This document shows, piece after piece, positions 1 to 10,887 of a DNA stretch of 64,000 nt. Position numbers and translations under genes: made by a program. Numbering within the stretch: the first letter of the stretch is position 1; each line of letters begins with the position of its first letter. A model generated the notes under the pieces. That model made no database searches. It saw only the letters and a list, made by a program, of their open reading frames with translations, and was not told where the DNA came from. Origin of the DNA: Zygaena filipendulae (Eukaryota; Arthropoda; Insecta; Lepidoptera; Zygaenidae); NCBI GenBank assembly GCA_907165275.2, contig OU015663.1, positions 6,646,501 through 6,710,500 of the forward strand, written 5' to 3'.

Positions 1-113
1 GTAACTCCGACCTTAACTCTAGTGACACCATAGGGAATGGCTTATTTTATAAATATGATAAGTATTGAATCTCCTTGGTCTCTTTGAAACTCGAATGTAA
101 TATATATTTTCTA

Positions 114-309
114 TCTATACTAATATTATGTTTGATTGATTTGATTTTTTGTTTGTTTGTTATGATTTAAATCAAAAACTAGACTGGTTTCAAAAATTCT
201 TTCACCAATAGAAAGCTACATTATCCCTGAGTTTCATAGGCTATATTGTAATCCGGAATTCTCGCAGAACTCTGAAATTAACGCTGTTGGAACCATGGGG
301 GACAGCTAG
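114..309 (+). mobile_element. Helitron-like element, 5'-diverged
   Basis: It begins A|TCTATACTAATATTATG and ends with a decayed hairpin followed by CAGCTAG|T. It lies in the Ada2b intron upstream of the first visible exon. The 5' variant with TTTGTTTGTTTG is shared with the copy at 26547-26761. Confidence 0.7.
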
Positions 310-491
310 TGAAGTTATAAACTAATTTGTCCTCAGGTATATTGATTTCAGCACAGTTTTATTTCTTTTATCTGATTCACATTCACATTCTTCTGTGCAC
401 AGTATTGTTTTTTTAGTAAACTTATTTCTCTATAAGTGTTATGTTTAATTTTTTTGTTATTGTCACTGAATTTAAATATGTGTTATTTAAG

Positions 492-3400
492 CTCTCAAGC
501 TGTCTCAAGTGGATATTTACACAAGGCGCCTGCGAGAAAGGACAAGAAGGAAGAGACTGGTGCGAGACTTTCAATTAGTCTCAGTCTTTTTTAATAACCA
601 AAGGAACAAACAGAAAACCCTTGGTAAACTAGCCAAAGAAAAAAAGTGAGTATATCCTGTTAAATGTATATTTAAACTAATATTATAAAAAGACGTAAGT
701 TTTATATGTTCTTAAGCCTGGATGTAAGAGTAATCTCTGGAGGTACTGGACTGATTCTAAAAATTCTTTCACTAATAGTAGACTTTTAGAATTTTTAAGG
801 TAGTTCCGGAATTTGTGCAGGTAAAACCACAGGGTAATAGCTATCACATAATTATGATGAGTCTGTCACTTCTTGAAACTGCTGAATAAAGATAATAAAT
901 TATGTCACTTCACACTGTAAGAACTAAGTCGTTCATTTCACAAAAAAATATATAGGTTGATTTTTTTTATTTTGTGTGTATGGCCAAATCCTAAACTCTA
1001 AAGTATATTATTCAGCAAAGAATGTTCAATGGAGTTTAAGCGGTGGGTGTAAAAACTAGTTATTATATACTGACAAGAACTAAAAAAAAAAAACATGCAA
1101 ATTGGTGTAAGGGGGCGCGTACACGTGCCTCCCTTCATTAAGAACGATTTACACTCATTAGTACAGTCATTTGGAAGTTTTACCTAAAAAGTTTTGCGGG
1201 AGTTTTGAAAATAAGTAATTTTATAGATTTCGATGTGCTCTTTCCGAATTTCAACTTTACCACCTATCTGTGCCGCGCGCGCTGCCATATTGGAAAAATG
1301 GCGCCCAATAGCAGCTTTTCGAGAATAACCCCCTTTCCGACTCATTGTAAGATAAAAATATTTATATACAAAATTAAACTAGAGTAAATTAAGTAACTAC
1401 AATTCATGTACCAACTATCTTTTTGTAAAATCAATAGTTTTGGCGTACCAGCGCCGCAAAGTTGAAACTTGAGTTTTGGCTTAAACAAAACTGCTATTAG
1501 GCGCCATTCCAATATGGCGGCTCGAGCAGCACAGATACGAGGTAGCAAAGTTGAAATTCGGAAAGAGCACGTTGAAATTTATAAAATTGTCCATCTTCAA
1601 AACTCCATTTTTTCGCACCAAATGACTGGATTAAATGTTTGTCTATGTGTTCGATTCGGCAGAGAGTTCACGGAGCGTCTCCGCTACACGGCGCAGTTCT
1701 ACGGGCGCGCGGAGCAGGCAGGCGTGGTGGCGGGGCTGTGGCGGGAGCGTGAGCTGCGCGTGCGGCTCGCCGAGTTGCACCGCTACCGGCTGGCGGGCGT
1801 GACGCGGCTCGAGGAGTGCGCGCACTACGAGCAGCACGCCGCGCACCGCAAGCACCCGCACGCGCACGCGCACGCCTACCTCGACGTGAGGCCCCGCCTC
1901 GTGGTACTATACTATATGCTTGTTGCTTGCTGACGCTGTTGCTGAACACTGATCACTGACCACTGACCGCTGACCACTGGTCGAGCGGGCGCCGCTCAGC
2001 TCACCGCTGACTTACCTATTTCACCATGATCCGTACAGTCGGCATCAAAAGTAAATCCAAACTTTTGACACTTGTTTAATCAGATTATGACTCTGATGTA
2101 CACTTCGCAATAAAATTTCTTAATCAATACGTGAACTTTGCCATAGGAGCACTTCTTATAAAGAGCAATAGACAACAGACAATAGAAACATGTAATGTAG
2201 GTACCTACTCTTTTATAAGAAATGCGAGGGATATAATGACATTTGACCTATTGCGAAACGCAAATTTTGCAAAGTGCACATTCTTATTTCTGTATCTAAT
2301 CAGTTGAATCATGTTGAAATGACGTTAAAACAACTGTTAAAACTGCTATTTTCGATGCCGACCATTCACTGCATGACCCTAACCAAGGAAGGAGACGCCA
2401 TACGCGCAACGTCGCGAGCATGAACTCTTAAATCACGCACGCTTAACATTGCGCCCAATTGCGCCGCGTTATTAATCGCAACTAGAGATAGGTTTTGGTC
2501 CGGCGTTAATAGACGTCTAGGTATTAGGCATTTAATCAAAACCCATCATTCACAACTGAGAAAATACCAACACAATTTTAATATAGCAAAACATGATAGC
2601 AAAATAGGATCGTCTCTCAATGGCGTCTCCTTTTGGTTAAATACTTTAAGCTGGTGTGCTTTGTGCATGTGTTATTCGGACAACTTTTTCTGACAATCTC
2701 ATTAATAAAATAAACAAATCGGTCAATATACTATAACTAGATAATATAATAATTATTTAGTTACTCCCCCAAATTATATGTTGTGTTTGAAAATAGAATA
2801 CCTATATTTAATTACATAATTATGTTACTCATATTCTCATATTATAATTAAATATGGGATATAATAAACTAAGTTATTTCTCTAAAGTGAAATTTATATC
2901 TTCTTTTTCTTCTTCTTTATAAATGAAAATGAATGTTTGTATGTCTGCCCTCTATGCGTTTCGAAACCATTGGTCCGGTTGTGATGAAACATTGGCAGGT
3001 TGTTCTGCCTGCGTCCGCAAAGGTGATCCTGATCCCAAAACTCACGCGGGTGAAATCGCGGGGCACAGCTAGTCCTACTAATATTATAAACGCGAAAGTT
3101 TGTAAGAATGTATGGATGGATGGATGTTTGTTACTCTCACGCAAAAACTACTGGATGGATTTAAATGAAACCTTACAATAAAAGTAAATCCAAACTTATA
3201 CATCAGATTAACACATAGGGTACTTTTTATCCCGGAATTCCCGCGGGTACTCTGAAATAGGGAATTGCATGAAATTTATAATAAGAAATTGTGTCAATAT
3301 TTCAAAAATAGAGCCTTAGAAAAGCGTTATCGTGAAAGATTTACTAAAAATATTTCAATAGTTTCCAAAATATTCAACTTTTAATTTTGTGAAACGGAAC

Positions 3401-6400
3401 GTTGCAACGAAACACCAATCACAGCCAAGCTTAACACATGACGTCACTTTTATTTTTTTAGGAAACATTTACCTCTTTCAGAGAAGGCAAAAGAAACTAA
3501 GTGCATACAGTCAACGCATATTTTCCATTGTCTGAAGTTTTTTACTTTAAAATGCATCGCTAAGATGCATTTCGATTCTTTACTGGAACTTTTGGAAGTA
3601 AATCGACACAGTTCAACCTTAATTTCGCTTTTGGATATTGAAATTATCTGTCTGTCAGTGTCACATGACCCTGTCAATACGACAGTGACATTTCTATCAC
3701 AGATTAATAAGGCGTAATTTTAAACTAGTGACGTCATTCCGCGTTTCGGCGGTAAGGTCTAAAGTAGGAACTTTGAAACGCTCTATTTAATTAATTTATG
3801 CATATTTTTTTTTCTTGCTTTGTTTAAGTAGGCCATATATCTTTAAAATAGACTGAAAAAAAGATTCATGCAAGTACCCTATTAACGCGGGTGAAACCGC
3901 GGGGCACAACTAGTTTTTTATTATTTATTTACCGCTATCACTAGAACATCTTTATCAGTGGTTTGTTGTCTGTCTATATAATATTCCTTGCATGGTTTCT
4001 TTAACCAATGCTTATGCTATAATTGTTACTACTATAAATGCGAAAGTGAGTTTGTTTATTTGTTTGTATGTTACGCTTTCACGCCTTTACGGCTCAACTG
4101 ATCGTCATTAAATTTTGCATACACGTTGTCAGGGGTACAGAAAAGGACATAGGATACTTTTTATCCCAGAATTCCCGCGGAAACTCCGAAACTATCGCGT
4201 GTGAAACCGTGGGGAATAACTATGAAATGAAATGAAATGAAATAAACTTTATTTGTTACGACAACAGTTTTATATTATTATAGTTTTATATTGTTAGATT
4301 TAGCAAATAGACCACTGTCTCAAATAATCAGTTAACAGAGTGTTTGCGTGAATCAGAGTACAGGCTATAGTCGTGACATCATTGGTTTCTAGTCAGTTAA
4401 TAATACGGAAAAAGATTCGTAAATAGTAGTGAATAGTCTATTAGATAATAACCCGTGGGAAATAGAATTTAATAGGAAGTGACGTCACGGCTCTTAGCGT
4501 TAACAACAATCTCTGTCGGCTTCTCATATCGTAACTTTTATAATTATTTCTGCATGCATGCTTTTTATGTACGCACACTCCTTCATTTTTGAAGTCAGTT
4601 GTCTTCTGCTGAGTCCTTCATTTTTGAAGTCAGTTGTCTTCTGCTGAGTCACAGATAATACAATACTATACCTACTATTCGTTGTTTTAGATTTAGTCTA
4701 GCGCTCTTTGGGCTAGTTAGGCAAACAAAGCTATTTCTCTTTTATTTTTGCTTCTGAATATTCTTTATGTTTCACGCGGCAAGTATTCAACTGTGGCATC
4801 GTATTTCACTAGTGTGACTTGTAGTTGTTTATTTGATCCCGTATAACCATTGTATTCGCCAGGGCAGCAGTGGGTGCCCGGACACCAGCCAGGCAAGAGA
4901 GCCAACGCAAACCCACACAATGCAGCAAAGAAAAAGGTACACGCTAATCACGATACAAACAATCTTTTTAAGCGCAAATATCTCAGAAAAAATGCATACT
5001 TATTCCGTTTACAAACGGCCGGCATTTTGTACAACACCCAGGAGAGGATCTAATATCGGAAAAAGGTGCCAGTAGCCCATCGAGGTGCTTGCAAAAACGA
5101 AGCTGCGAAATTTATACAATATAAAATATGTCAGCGACACACGACTAAGTTATCTGCCTTCCTGACCACTCGAAGAAGTATTGACAATGTTAAGCTTAGT
5201 TAAATGTTAATATCAATCTTATATTCAACTATGTAAAAACTGCAAAATTGATGGTAGCGGATGGTCTTTATTGGATGGTTTGAATCACACGCCGTAAGAT
5301 TGATTCGAGTCCCGACAGTGAGCTTGAGCATATCGTGGTGGTAGGGTACTTTCTAGTTCTCGGCTGGCCAGCTACAATCTAAAAGTTGAAAAATCTGTCC
5401 TGAGCACCTAACTATTACTATAATTGCTGTATTTAGATATATTTTATCTCAAATCTATGCCGTCTGTCTACATAGTAATTCCTTGCATTCATGTATAGCT
5501 ACATTGTGGCATTCGGAAGCTTTAAAATGTGTGTGCTTTCGTGACGCAGAGACGGAGACAGCGGCTCAAGTTCCACCAGCCCAAGGTGCACACGGGACGC
5601 AAGTATCGCATGTGGATGCTCCAGAAAGAGCTCATGCAACGGCGCCTGCTCGAAGCATCTGCTGACAAATAACGAAGTTCAGGTACCGACACGCGCCGCG
5701 TTATACCAACTCGTGTTTAACGAATTAAGGCCGTAAGCGCAAGTACAGTTAGTATACAAAAAATATAAACGCTTTCGATGGTTATTGAATCGTGTTGCAA
5801 TAATAATAAAGTTCAGTGACAACACAAATGTTAATTATAATGCTGGCTGCATGTAGGTACATAGTGCATATAAAAATTTTAATTGGAAACCTTCAGATGC
5901 GACTTTTTGTCGAAACTTGTTTAATGCTACAGAACTATCATCAAGTATTAATCATACATGATATTCTGTTATTCGTTTCTATTTAAATTGAGTATTTAAA
6001 AAAATATATTATGAATTTTTATAGCGTATTAGCTGTGCTCCGCGGTTTTACCCGCGTGAGTTTCGGAATTCCCGCAGGAACTCCAAAGTAACCTCAGCTA
6101 ATTAGTAGTGAAAGTCCCGTCCAAATTGGTTCAACCGTTTCGGAGATTCACCCGCGTGAGTATCGGAATTCCCGCAGGATCTCTTTATATCAAGATCAGG
6201 AACCTTTGCGCACGCAGACAGAATAACCCGCCAAAGTTTCATCACAATCGGACCAATGGTTTAGAAACGCATAGAGGACAAACACACAAACATTGATTTT
6301 TATTTATAAAGATTATTGTAACCGTATGGAGTCTCAAAAGGTGTGTGTCAAGTTTTAATAATGTTGCGATGTTTGCGCAGCTGTGCTCCGCGCTGAGCCT

Positions 6401-6521
6401 GCCGCCCGCGCAGTACGTGACCATGAAGGGCGTGCTGCTGCGGCGGCCGCCGGCGCCCGACTGCGACCTCGACCTCACCATCCGCCACTACCTGCACACC
6501 GCCGGCTGGACGCGCAACTGA
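492..6521 (+). CDS. Ada2b: Ada2b / TADA2B transcriptional adaptor, 3' part (four exons visible)
   Basis: Ada2b is the adaptor subunit that holds GCN5 in the SAGA histone H3 acetyltransferase module in the nucleus. Exons I read are 492-645, 1663-1885, 5550-5682 and 6381-6521. The first encodes LKLSQVDIYTRRLRERTRRK, the conserved segment after the SANT domain. It splices in phase (AAAAA|GTGAGT to CAG|AGAGTT) into exon 2, which carries ELHRYRLAGVTRLEECAHYE, as in animal TADA2B. The last exon starts LCSALSLPPAQYVTMK and ends HYLHTAGWTRN-stop, the C-terminal SWIRM-like region. The N-terminal ZZ and SANT exons lie left of the window. Exon 2 is very GC-rich and ends in a His-Ala run. Exon 3 has a frame conflict: from exon 2 it reads RRRQRLKFHQPK... 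and stops at 5670-5672. The frame that fits the CAG|GTACCG donor and exon 4 reads HLLTNNEVQ. Either a one-base frameshift, an alternative C-terminus or an unseen exon is involved. Family assignment is firm; exon 3 is not. Confidence 0.85.
1191..1619. mobile_element. Foldback MITE with ~125-bp arms
   Basis: The left arm (1191-1314) and right arm (1491-1619) are inverted copies. Both contain GTGCTCTTTCCGAATTTCAA or its complement, and the CCATATTGGA...GGCGCC block. Only about 175 bp separates them. It sits 43 bp upstream of Ada2b exon 2. No coding content was seen. Confidence 0.75.
2380..2639. mobile_element. Short MITE with ~20-bp TIRs
   Basis: TAACCAAGGAAGGAGACGCC on the left is matched by GGCGTCTCCTTTTGGTTA on the right, with only small gaps. 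The TA at each end would fit a Tc1/mariner-type TA duplication. It lies in Ada2b intron 2. Confidence 0.5.
2899..3072 (+). mobile_element. Helitron-like element
   Basis: The 3' end is the hairpin CGCGGGTGAAATCGCG, then GGGCACAG and CTAG. The next element begins at the very next base. The exact 5' end is uncertain. Confidence 0.7.
3073..3913 (+). mobile_element. Helitron-like element interrupted by a MITE
   Basis: It starts TCCTACTAATATTATAAACG directly after the CTAG of the previous copy and ends CACAACTAG. The host sequence is split at ACTCTGAAA / TTAACGCGG by the element at 3258-3881. Rejoining those flanks restores the usual Helitron 3' region. Confidence 0.75.
3258..3881 (+). mobile_element. 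624-bp TIR element (copy 1)
   Basis: Ends are TAGGGAATTGCATGAA and TTCATGCAAGTACCCTA. A nearly full-length copy lies inverted at 55404-56036. The short open frame inside it is shared by both copies and resembles no transposase. It is a non-autonomous DNA transposon nested in a Helitron. Confidence 0.75.
4025..4223 (+). mobile_element. Helitron-like element, decayed 3' end
   Basis: ACTATAAATGCGAAAGTGAG near the start and CCCGCGGAAACTCCGAAAC near the end fit the family. The final CTAG has become CTAT. Confidence 0.65.
4224..4310 (-). mobile_element. LINE/SINE 3' end with (TGAAA)n tail
   Basis: The tail reads GAAATGAAATGAAATGAAAT followed by AAACTTTATTTG. That is the complement of a typical lepidopteran retroposon 3' end with a short simple-repeat tail. 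It abuts the decayed end of the Helitron copy. Confidence 0.45.
4579..4648. repeat. Perfect 35-bp tandem duplication
   Basis: A unit beginning TCCTTCATTTTTGAAGTCAG occurs twice with no mismatch (4579-4613 and 4614-4648). Confidence 0.9.
5275..5415 (+). repeat. Dispersed repeat E (fragment)
   Basis: It shares GGCTGGCCAGCTAC and CTGTCCTGAGCACCTAAC with the longer copy at 28797-29056, and includes a B-box-like GATTCGAGTCCC. It is probably a SINE-like or LINE 3' fragment. Confidence 0.4.
6028..6312 (-). mobile_element. Helitron-like element with duplicated 3' domain
   Basis: On the minus strand it starts A|TCTTTATAAATAAAAATCA. It carries the CCCGCGTGAGT...GGAATTCCCGCAGGA block twice, and the terminal CTAG is changed to CTAA. 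It lies in the last Ada2b intron. Confidence 0.7.
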
Positions 6522-6980
6522 CAACCCATTACCAGCCTTATTCCCATACACTGTGAGTAGATTACACTATGATATTGAGAGTTAAGACTATTGTTAGCCA
6601 GCTCGATGGCAATACGTTCGAGCATTGCGTAATACGTATGCGCTCAATGTATTTATATTATTATGATGAATAATATAAAAAAATGTATAGTTCATTTTAA
6701 ATATGTATGTAAATTTTTAATTTAATTTAATAGACGATTTTTCCGCACAATGGTTATTTTGTCATCATTATTTACTTAAGTAGCTGATGTAGGTGTGGTT
6801 CGTAACGGATTAGTTTGAATGTACTTAAGGAGTGAATCTATCGCCACGCTCTATAAAAATCATATCTTCTAAGATATTTCATTTAATGAGATCGGTAGTA
6901 GCATATAAAAATTGGGTAAATACTAATAATGATCATTAATTCTTGCAGTATTTATAGTTATAATAATATTATAAAGTTAA

Positions 6981-6986
6981 AATAAA
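6981..6986 (+). terminator. Candidate polyadenylation signal of Ada2b
   Basis: AATAAA lies 460 bp after the Ada2b stop codon, in AT-rich sequence. Other AT-rich variants lie nearby, so use is unproven. Confidence 0.3.
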
Positions 6987-7180
6987 AAGTCCTCAAAACG
7001 GTCACTTTTGGCGGTCTTCTATTTAACTTTTTTAAATTATGTTACAATATTGCAAATTTATCATAATTTATGTCAGTAACTATAATATTTACCCTATTCT
7101 AACGTATTCGCTTAGTGTTAGAAAAAAAATGGTAGCCCACAGGCTAGTTTGTGTATAATGAATAGCAACATTAACATTTA

Positions 7181-7374
7181 TCTAATATATTAAAATCCTT
7201 GTTTGTTTATTCGTTCATATTTTATGTGTTGCCGCACCCTTCATTTGATTGCATATAAAAACTATGTCATGCACTTTGTCATGCTTGCACTTGCGCGAAG
7301 GATATAGGCGTAGAATAGCAGTTCCTGCGGGAGAATTCCGAAACTAACGCGGGTGAAACCGCGATCTCAGCTAG
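7181..7374 (+). mobile_element. Helitron-like element
   Basis: It starts A|TCTAATATATTAAAATCC and ends ACGCGGGTGAAACCGCG...CAGCTAG. The base after CTAG is A rather than T. Confidence 0.65.
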
Positions 7375-7800
7375 AACTTTTAATAGGTACCTAATAATTG
7401 TGCGTGTGATCAGTCCAAAGTACACTATTAGTAAGTTTGAAAAGCTTATTTCTAATCGCGTATATTTTACATCATTATTATATATGAATATAGTTTATTT
7501 AAGTAAATAATATAGTACTGTAACGTCAGAGTTACCTCATCCGCTCTAGAAGGGTCTAAGAAATTGCTCTTATAGAGCCGTGTATATATTGTTGTAGTGT
7601 AAATAGACAAAATTTTCTTTTTTGGGGATTATTTTGCCGCTCAAACGAGTTTAACATTTAATTTGCCAGGATTCCCTTTAAATCCTCAAGATTTTAGAAG
7701 ACATTCTAGATATTTTCATGTGAAAATGTTAATAAAGGATCAACGTTAAACGTGCTTAAAACTGGTCGTAGGAGCTCTTTGATCGTATTTTTATTTATAA

Positions 7801-7937
7801 CTAGCTGACCCGACGTTTTCAATCCTAAGGTGTCAAAAAATTGTTATTCAAATTTTTTTTCCCGAAAACCTTTTCCAATCGGTCCAGCCGTTCTTGAGTT
7901 ATGCGCTTACCCACACCTTTAATTTTTTATTTACTTG
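7801..7937 (-). mobile_element. Related CTAG-ended element fragment
   Basis: It begins ACTAGCTGACCCGACG and contains TCGGTCCAGCCGTTC. The 3' hairpin differs from the main family. It directly abuts the next copy. Confidence 0.45.
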
Positions 7938-8126
7938 CTAGCTGTTTCCCGCGGTTTTATTTTCGTAGATCCCGCGGAAATTCCGGGATAAAAGTACCCT
8001 ATGTCCTTTTCTGTACCTTTGACAACGTGTAGTATGCAATAATTAATTCAATTGCACCCGCTTTAATTTCAGAGTTCCCGTGGGAATTCCGGAATAAAAA
8101 GTACCCTATGTGTTTTTTTGATGTAT

Positions 8127-8365
8127 GGACGCCGATAAGCCAAAACATGTTATCCCACAAAATTAAGTTATTGATACAGAACGCTTTATTGGAAGTTAGA
8201 GAACGTTTTTTAATTATTAATTATGTGCTTACCTTATTACATTGTAAATACCAAAAAAAAAAAAAAAAAAAAAATGTTGACACAAAATGGCGCTATAAAT
8301 TTTAAAACACGACCTACTCAAAATAGCTCCAGTGTGGATTAACACACTATTGCTTATCTATGTCC
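8127..8365. mobile_element. MITE family B, copy 1
   Basis: The ends GGACGCCGATAAGCC and GCTTATCTATGTCC are imperfect inverted repeats about 34 bp long. A full copy lies inverted at 61584-61826 and a half copy at 47617-47702. It contains a run of about 22 A at 8253-8274. Confidence 0.65.
8253..8274. repeat. poly(A) run
   Basis: About 22 consecutive A residues lie inside MITE B. The exact length is likely polymorphic or error-prone. Confidence 0.9.
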
Positions 8366-8492
8366 GTATAAGCCACATCATGTAAAGTTTTATTAAAATC
8401 CATTCTGTAGTTTTTGCGTGAAAGAGTAACAAACATCCATACTTCCATAGATACAAACTTTCTCGTTTATAATATTAGTAAGGGTAAGAATA

Positions 8493-9917
8493 CGAGGGCG
8501 GCACTGAAAATTTCGGGAATCAAGGAAGTGACACAACATTACTATTTAAAAATTTATTTATAGCTTTTCGAAGTATTCTCCGTGAAATTTGGCACATTTT
8601 TCCATACGATGGAACCAATCATTGAAGCAACCATTCCATTCGGAAGTTGGGGTCTCCAAAATGGCCGTTTTGTAGGCGTCCACAGCTTCTTCAGGTGATG
8701 AAAATCTCTGACCACGCAATTTATTCTTTATTTTAGGGAAAGTATAGAAATCATTAGGGCTTAGGTCGGGGCAGTACGGCGGATGGTCTAATAATTCTAT
8801 GTTTTCTTGCTCTAAAAACTGTTTTGTTCTGTGCGCGGTGTGAGAACTCGCATTGTCGTGATGGAGGATGATGCGGCGGTTGCAGTTCTCTTTACGGAGT
8901 TCAGAAACGACCTGTGGCAAACAAATGCTAGCATACCATTCTGCATTAACCGTTCTTTGTCCCTCAAGAGGAATAGTGATAGTCGCAACATGGCCGGTTT
9001 TAGAGACAAACGTGGCCACCATTTTTTTTTGCAACACTCCGTGAACGAACAATTTTTGTTGGCTTTAACTCATTTTCGAACACCCAAACTCGTGACCTCG
9101 TACACGTATATCCAGGATCCGTCACCTGATACGATGTTGTATACAGCATTTGAGGATCCTGCGTGGAATTTTTCGAGAGTTCTGACGCCAAGTAACGCGA
9201 GCCGCTTTTTGCTCTTCACAGAGCAAATGCGGTATCCATCGGGAAAACAACTTTTTTACACCTAATTGTTCATGTAAGATTATTTGTATTTGACTCATGC
9301 CAATGTTTAAAGTTGCCTGAATTTCGCGGTATGTCACATGTCGATCTTCCTTAATCAGCTTACGCACAGCATCAACGTTTTCTTGGGTGACTGCAGTTTT
9401 TGGACGACCTTGACGGGGATCATCACTGAGCTTGACACGTCCACGTTGAAATTCAGCAAACCAGCGATAAATTGTGGTTTTGGATGGGGCTTCATCACCA
9501 AATGCAGAAATCATCCGGTCAACACACTGTTTTTGTGTTAAACCACTTCGAAAGTCATAATAAAACATCGCTCATATTTTCTTGAGTCAATTCCATTTTT
9601 TTTGTTTTTTTTTGTTATGGCATCGCGCGATTTGCGCATTTTGCCAGTTTCAAGGTAGGGAAACGATGATAAACATGAAAAGGATGCGGATTCGGAATTT
9701 TGGATAGGATCAGGAGACTATTATTTTGGTTTACATAGGTAATCATTCCATTTTCTCAACGAAAACAAGTTTGACAAGACATTGTGACAAGACCGAGAAT
9801 CTTTTTTTAAATAAATAAATGGTATTCGATTTTTAAAACTAAGGAGTTTTCAATTAAAAAGATTTTAATATGACAGGAACAGTGGAAATATTCCCGATAC
9901 TTTTAGTGCAACCTATG
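8493..9917 (-). mobile_element. mariner transposon, 1.43 kb, decayed
   Basis: The ends CGAGGGCGGCACTGAAAA (left) and the complement CATAGGTTGCACTAAAAG (right) are imperfect TIRs of about 28 bp. TA lies on both sides (8491-8492 and 9918-9919), the Tc1/mariner target duplication. The interior encodes a broken transposase on the minus strand. Length is close to the usual 1.3 kb. Confidence 0.9.
8558..9568 (-). pseudogene. mariner transposase pseudogene (DD34D)
   Basis: This would be the cut-and-paste transposase of the surrounding element. The N-terminal part (9568-9122) reads through helix-turn-helix DNA-binding motifs, including SKTTIYRWFAEFQRGR and DDPRQGRPKTA. The first catalytic Asp is in SGDGSWIYVYE near 9120, but that frame meets a TGA soon after (GVRK-stop). 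The C-terminal part (9052-8558) carries HHDNASSH and CPDLSPND, whose catalytic aspartates are 34 residues apart, the mariner DD34D signature. At least two frame changes are needed to link the pieces, so the copy is dead. I saw no second mariner copy in the window. Confidence 0.9.
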
Positions 9918-9919
9918 TA

Positions 9920-10880
9920 TCGATTCTTAATTATTCATAGATTTGATGAAACTGTTGCTTGCTTTAAATTTTTAAACGACTTCAAAAAGGAAAGTTCTCT
10001 GTTTTTGTCTCTATGTTTACAAAATTTACACAATTGTTTTTTATGAAGTTTATACTGGGGTTGTCTATATACTTATAGGAATGTTTTAGTATATTAAATA
10101 ATAATATCTAAAATGGGTACTCCTAGTATGTCCATTCAAATTTGGTTAAGATTTTAAGATCTGTTTTTGTAATCGGTTTAACTTTGGGTTGCATACTTTT
10201 GTGAATATACATAGCAGTTTAAGTTGTTACAGTCGGAAACACGATCAAGGTGGCCTCATTTTACTATGATACTCGTAGTGGGTACAGTTTCTATTGTTAG
10301 TTAGCATGATGTAAGGCAGGTCAAATGTAAGTGAGTTTGTTTATTACGAATCTAATCAACGAATATTTTTAGTAATTTATTATATTATTATGTAAATTTC
10401 ATATCTTTTGCAGTCGACTCACTCGAACATTTAAACTCACATTTCGTTATTTCTTTTTACGAGTATTCTTAATACTTACTCAATGGTAAATGTTTTTAGC
10501 GTTTTTATACTACTTATGTGGAGTAAATAGTTTTAGTGTTAATAGTGATTTCTCACGAAATGTAACGACACCTAAGAGCAAGGTTCCGTGGTCGTCCATC
10601 TGTTCTTACGATTGTAATTGATTTATTGAAAGGCTGTGAGAGATGGAAGGGCATGAAGACAAAGAGGAAAAAAGCAGGCGGTGGTTTAGCCACAGAACTT
10701 TGATTAATGTTTAAGTTGTAGATTTTTTATTCTAGCGTATTAAAATAGATTGCTAATGCGGATATTGCCAACATTGTAACACGTCACTCGATAAGTTCCG
10801 ACGTAACTGCTACTAAGGTAGATACCACTAATTTATGGACCTACTTAGTGTTCAGAATGTAAGGTTTGTTTCAAGGTTTG
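9920..10880. other. Non-coding AT-rich stretch
   Basis: No gene, long ORF or clear repeat was recognised here. Confidence 0.5.
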
Positions 10881-10887
10881 TATTTTA

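Larger units (their letters stand above)
7938..8482 (-). mobile_element. Helitron-like element carrying a nested MITE
   Basis: The CTAGCTGTTTCCCGCGG end is on the left and the TTTATAATATTAGTA end on the right. The 3' portion is partly duplicated: the CCGGGATAAAAGTACCC block occurs near 7990 and again near 8090. MITE B (8127-8365) is inserted inside. Confidence 0.65.

Noticed and set aside
3450..3677. 75-codon frame shared by both 0.63-kb TIR elements
   Set aside because: It is shared because the elements are copies. It is too short, with no transposase motif.
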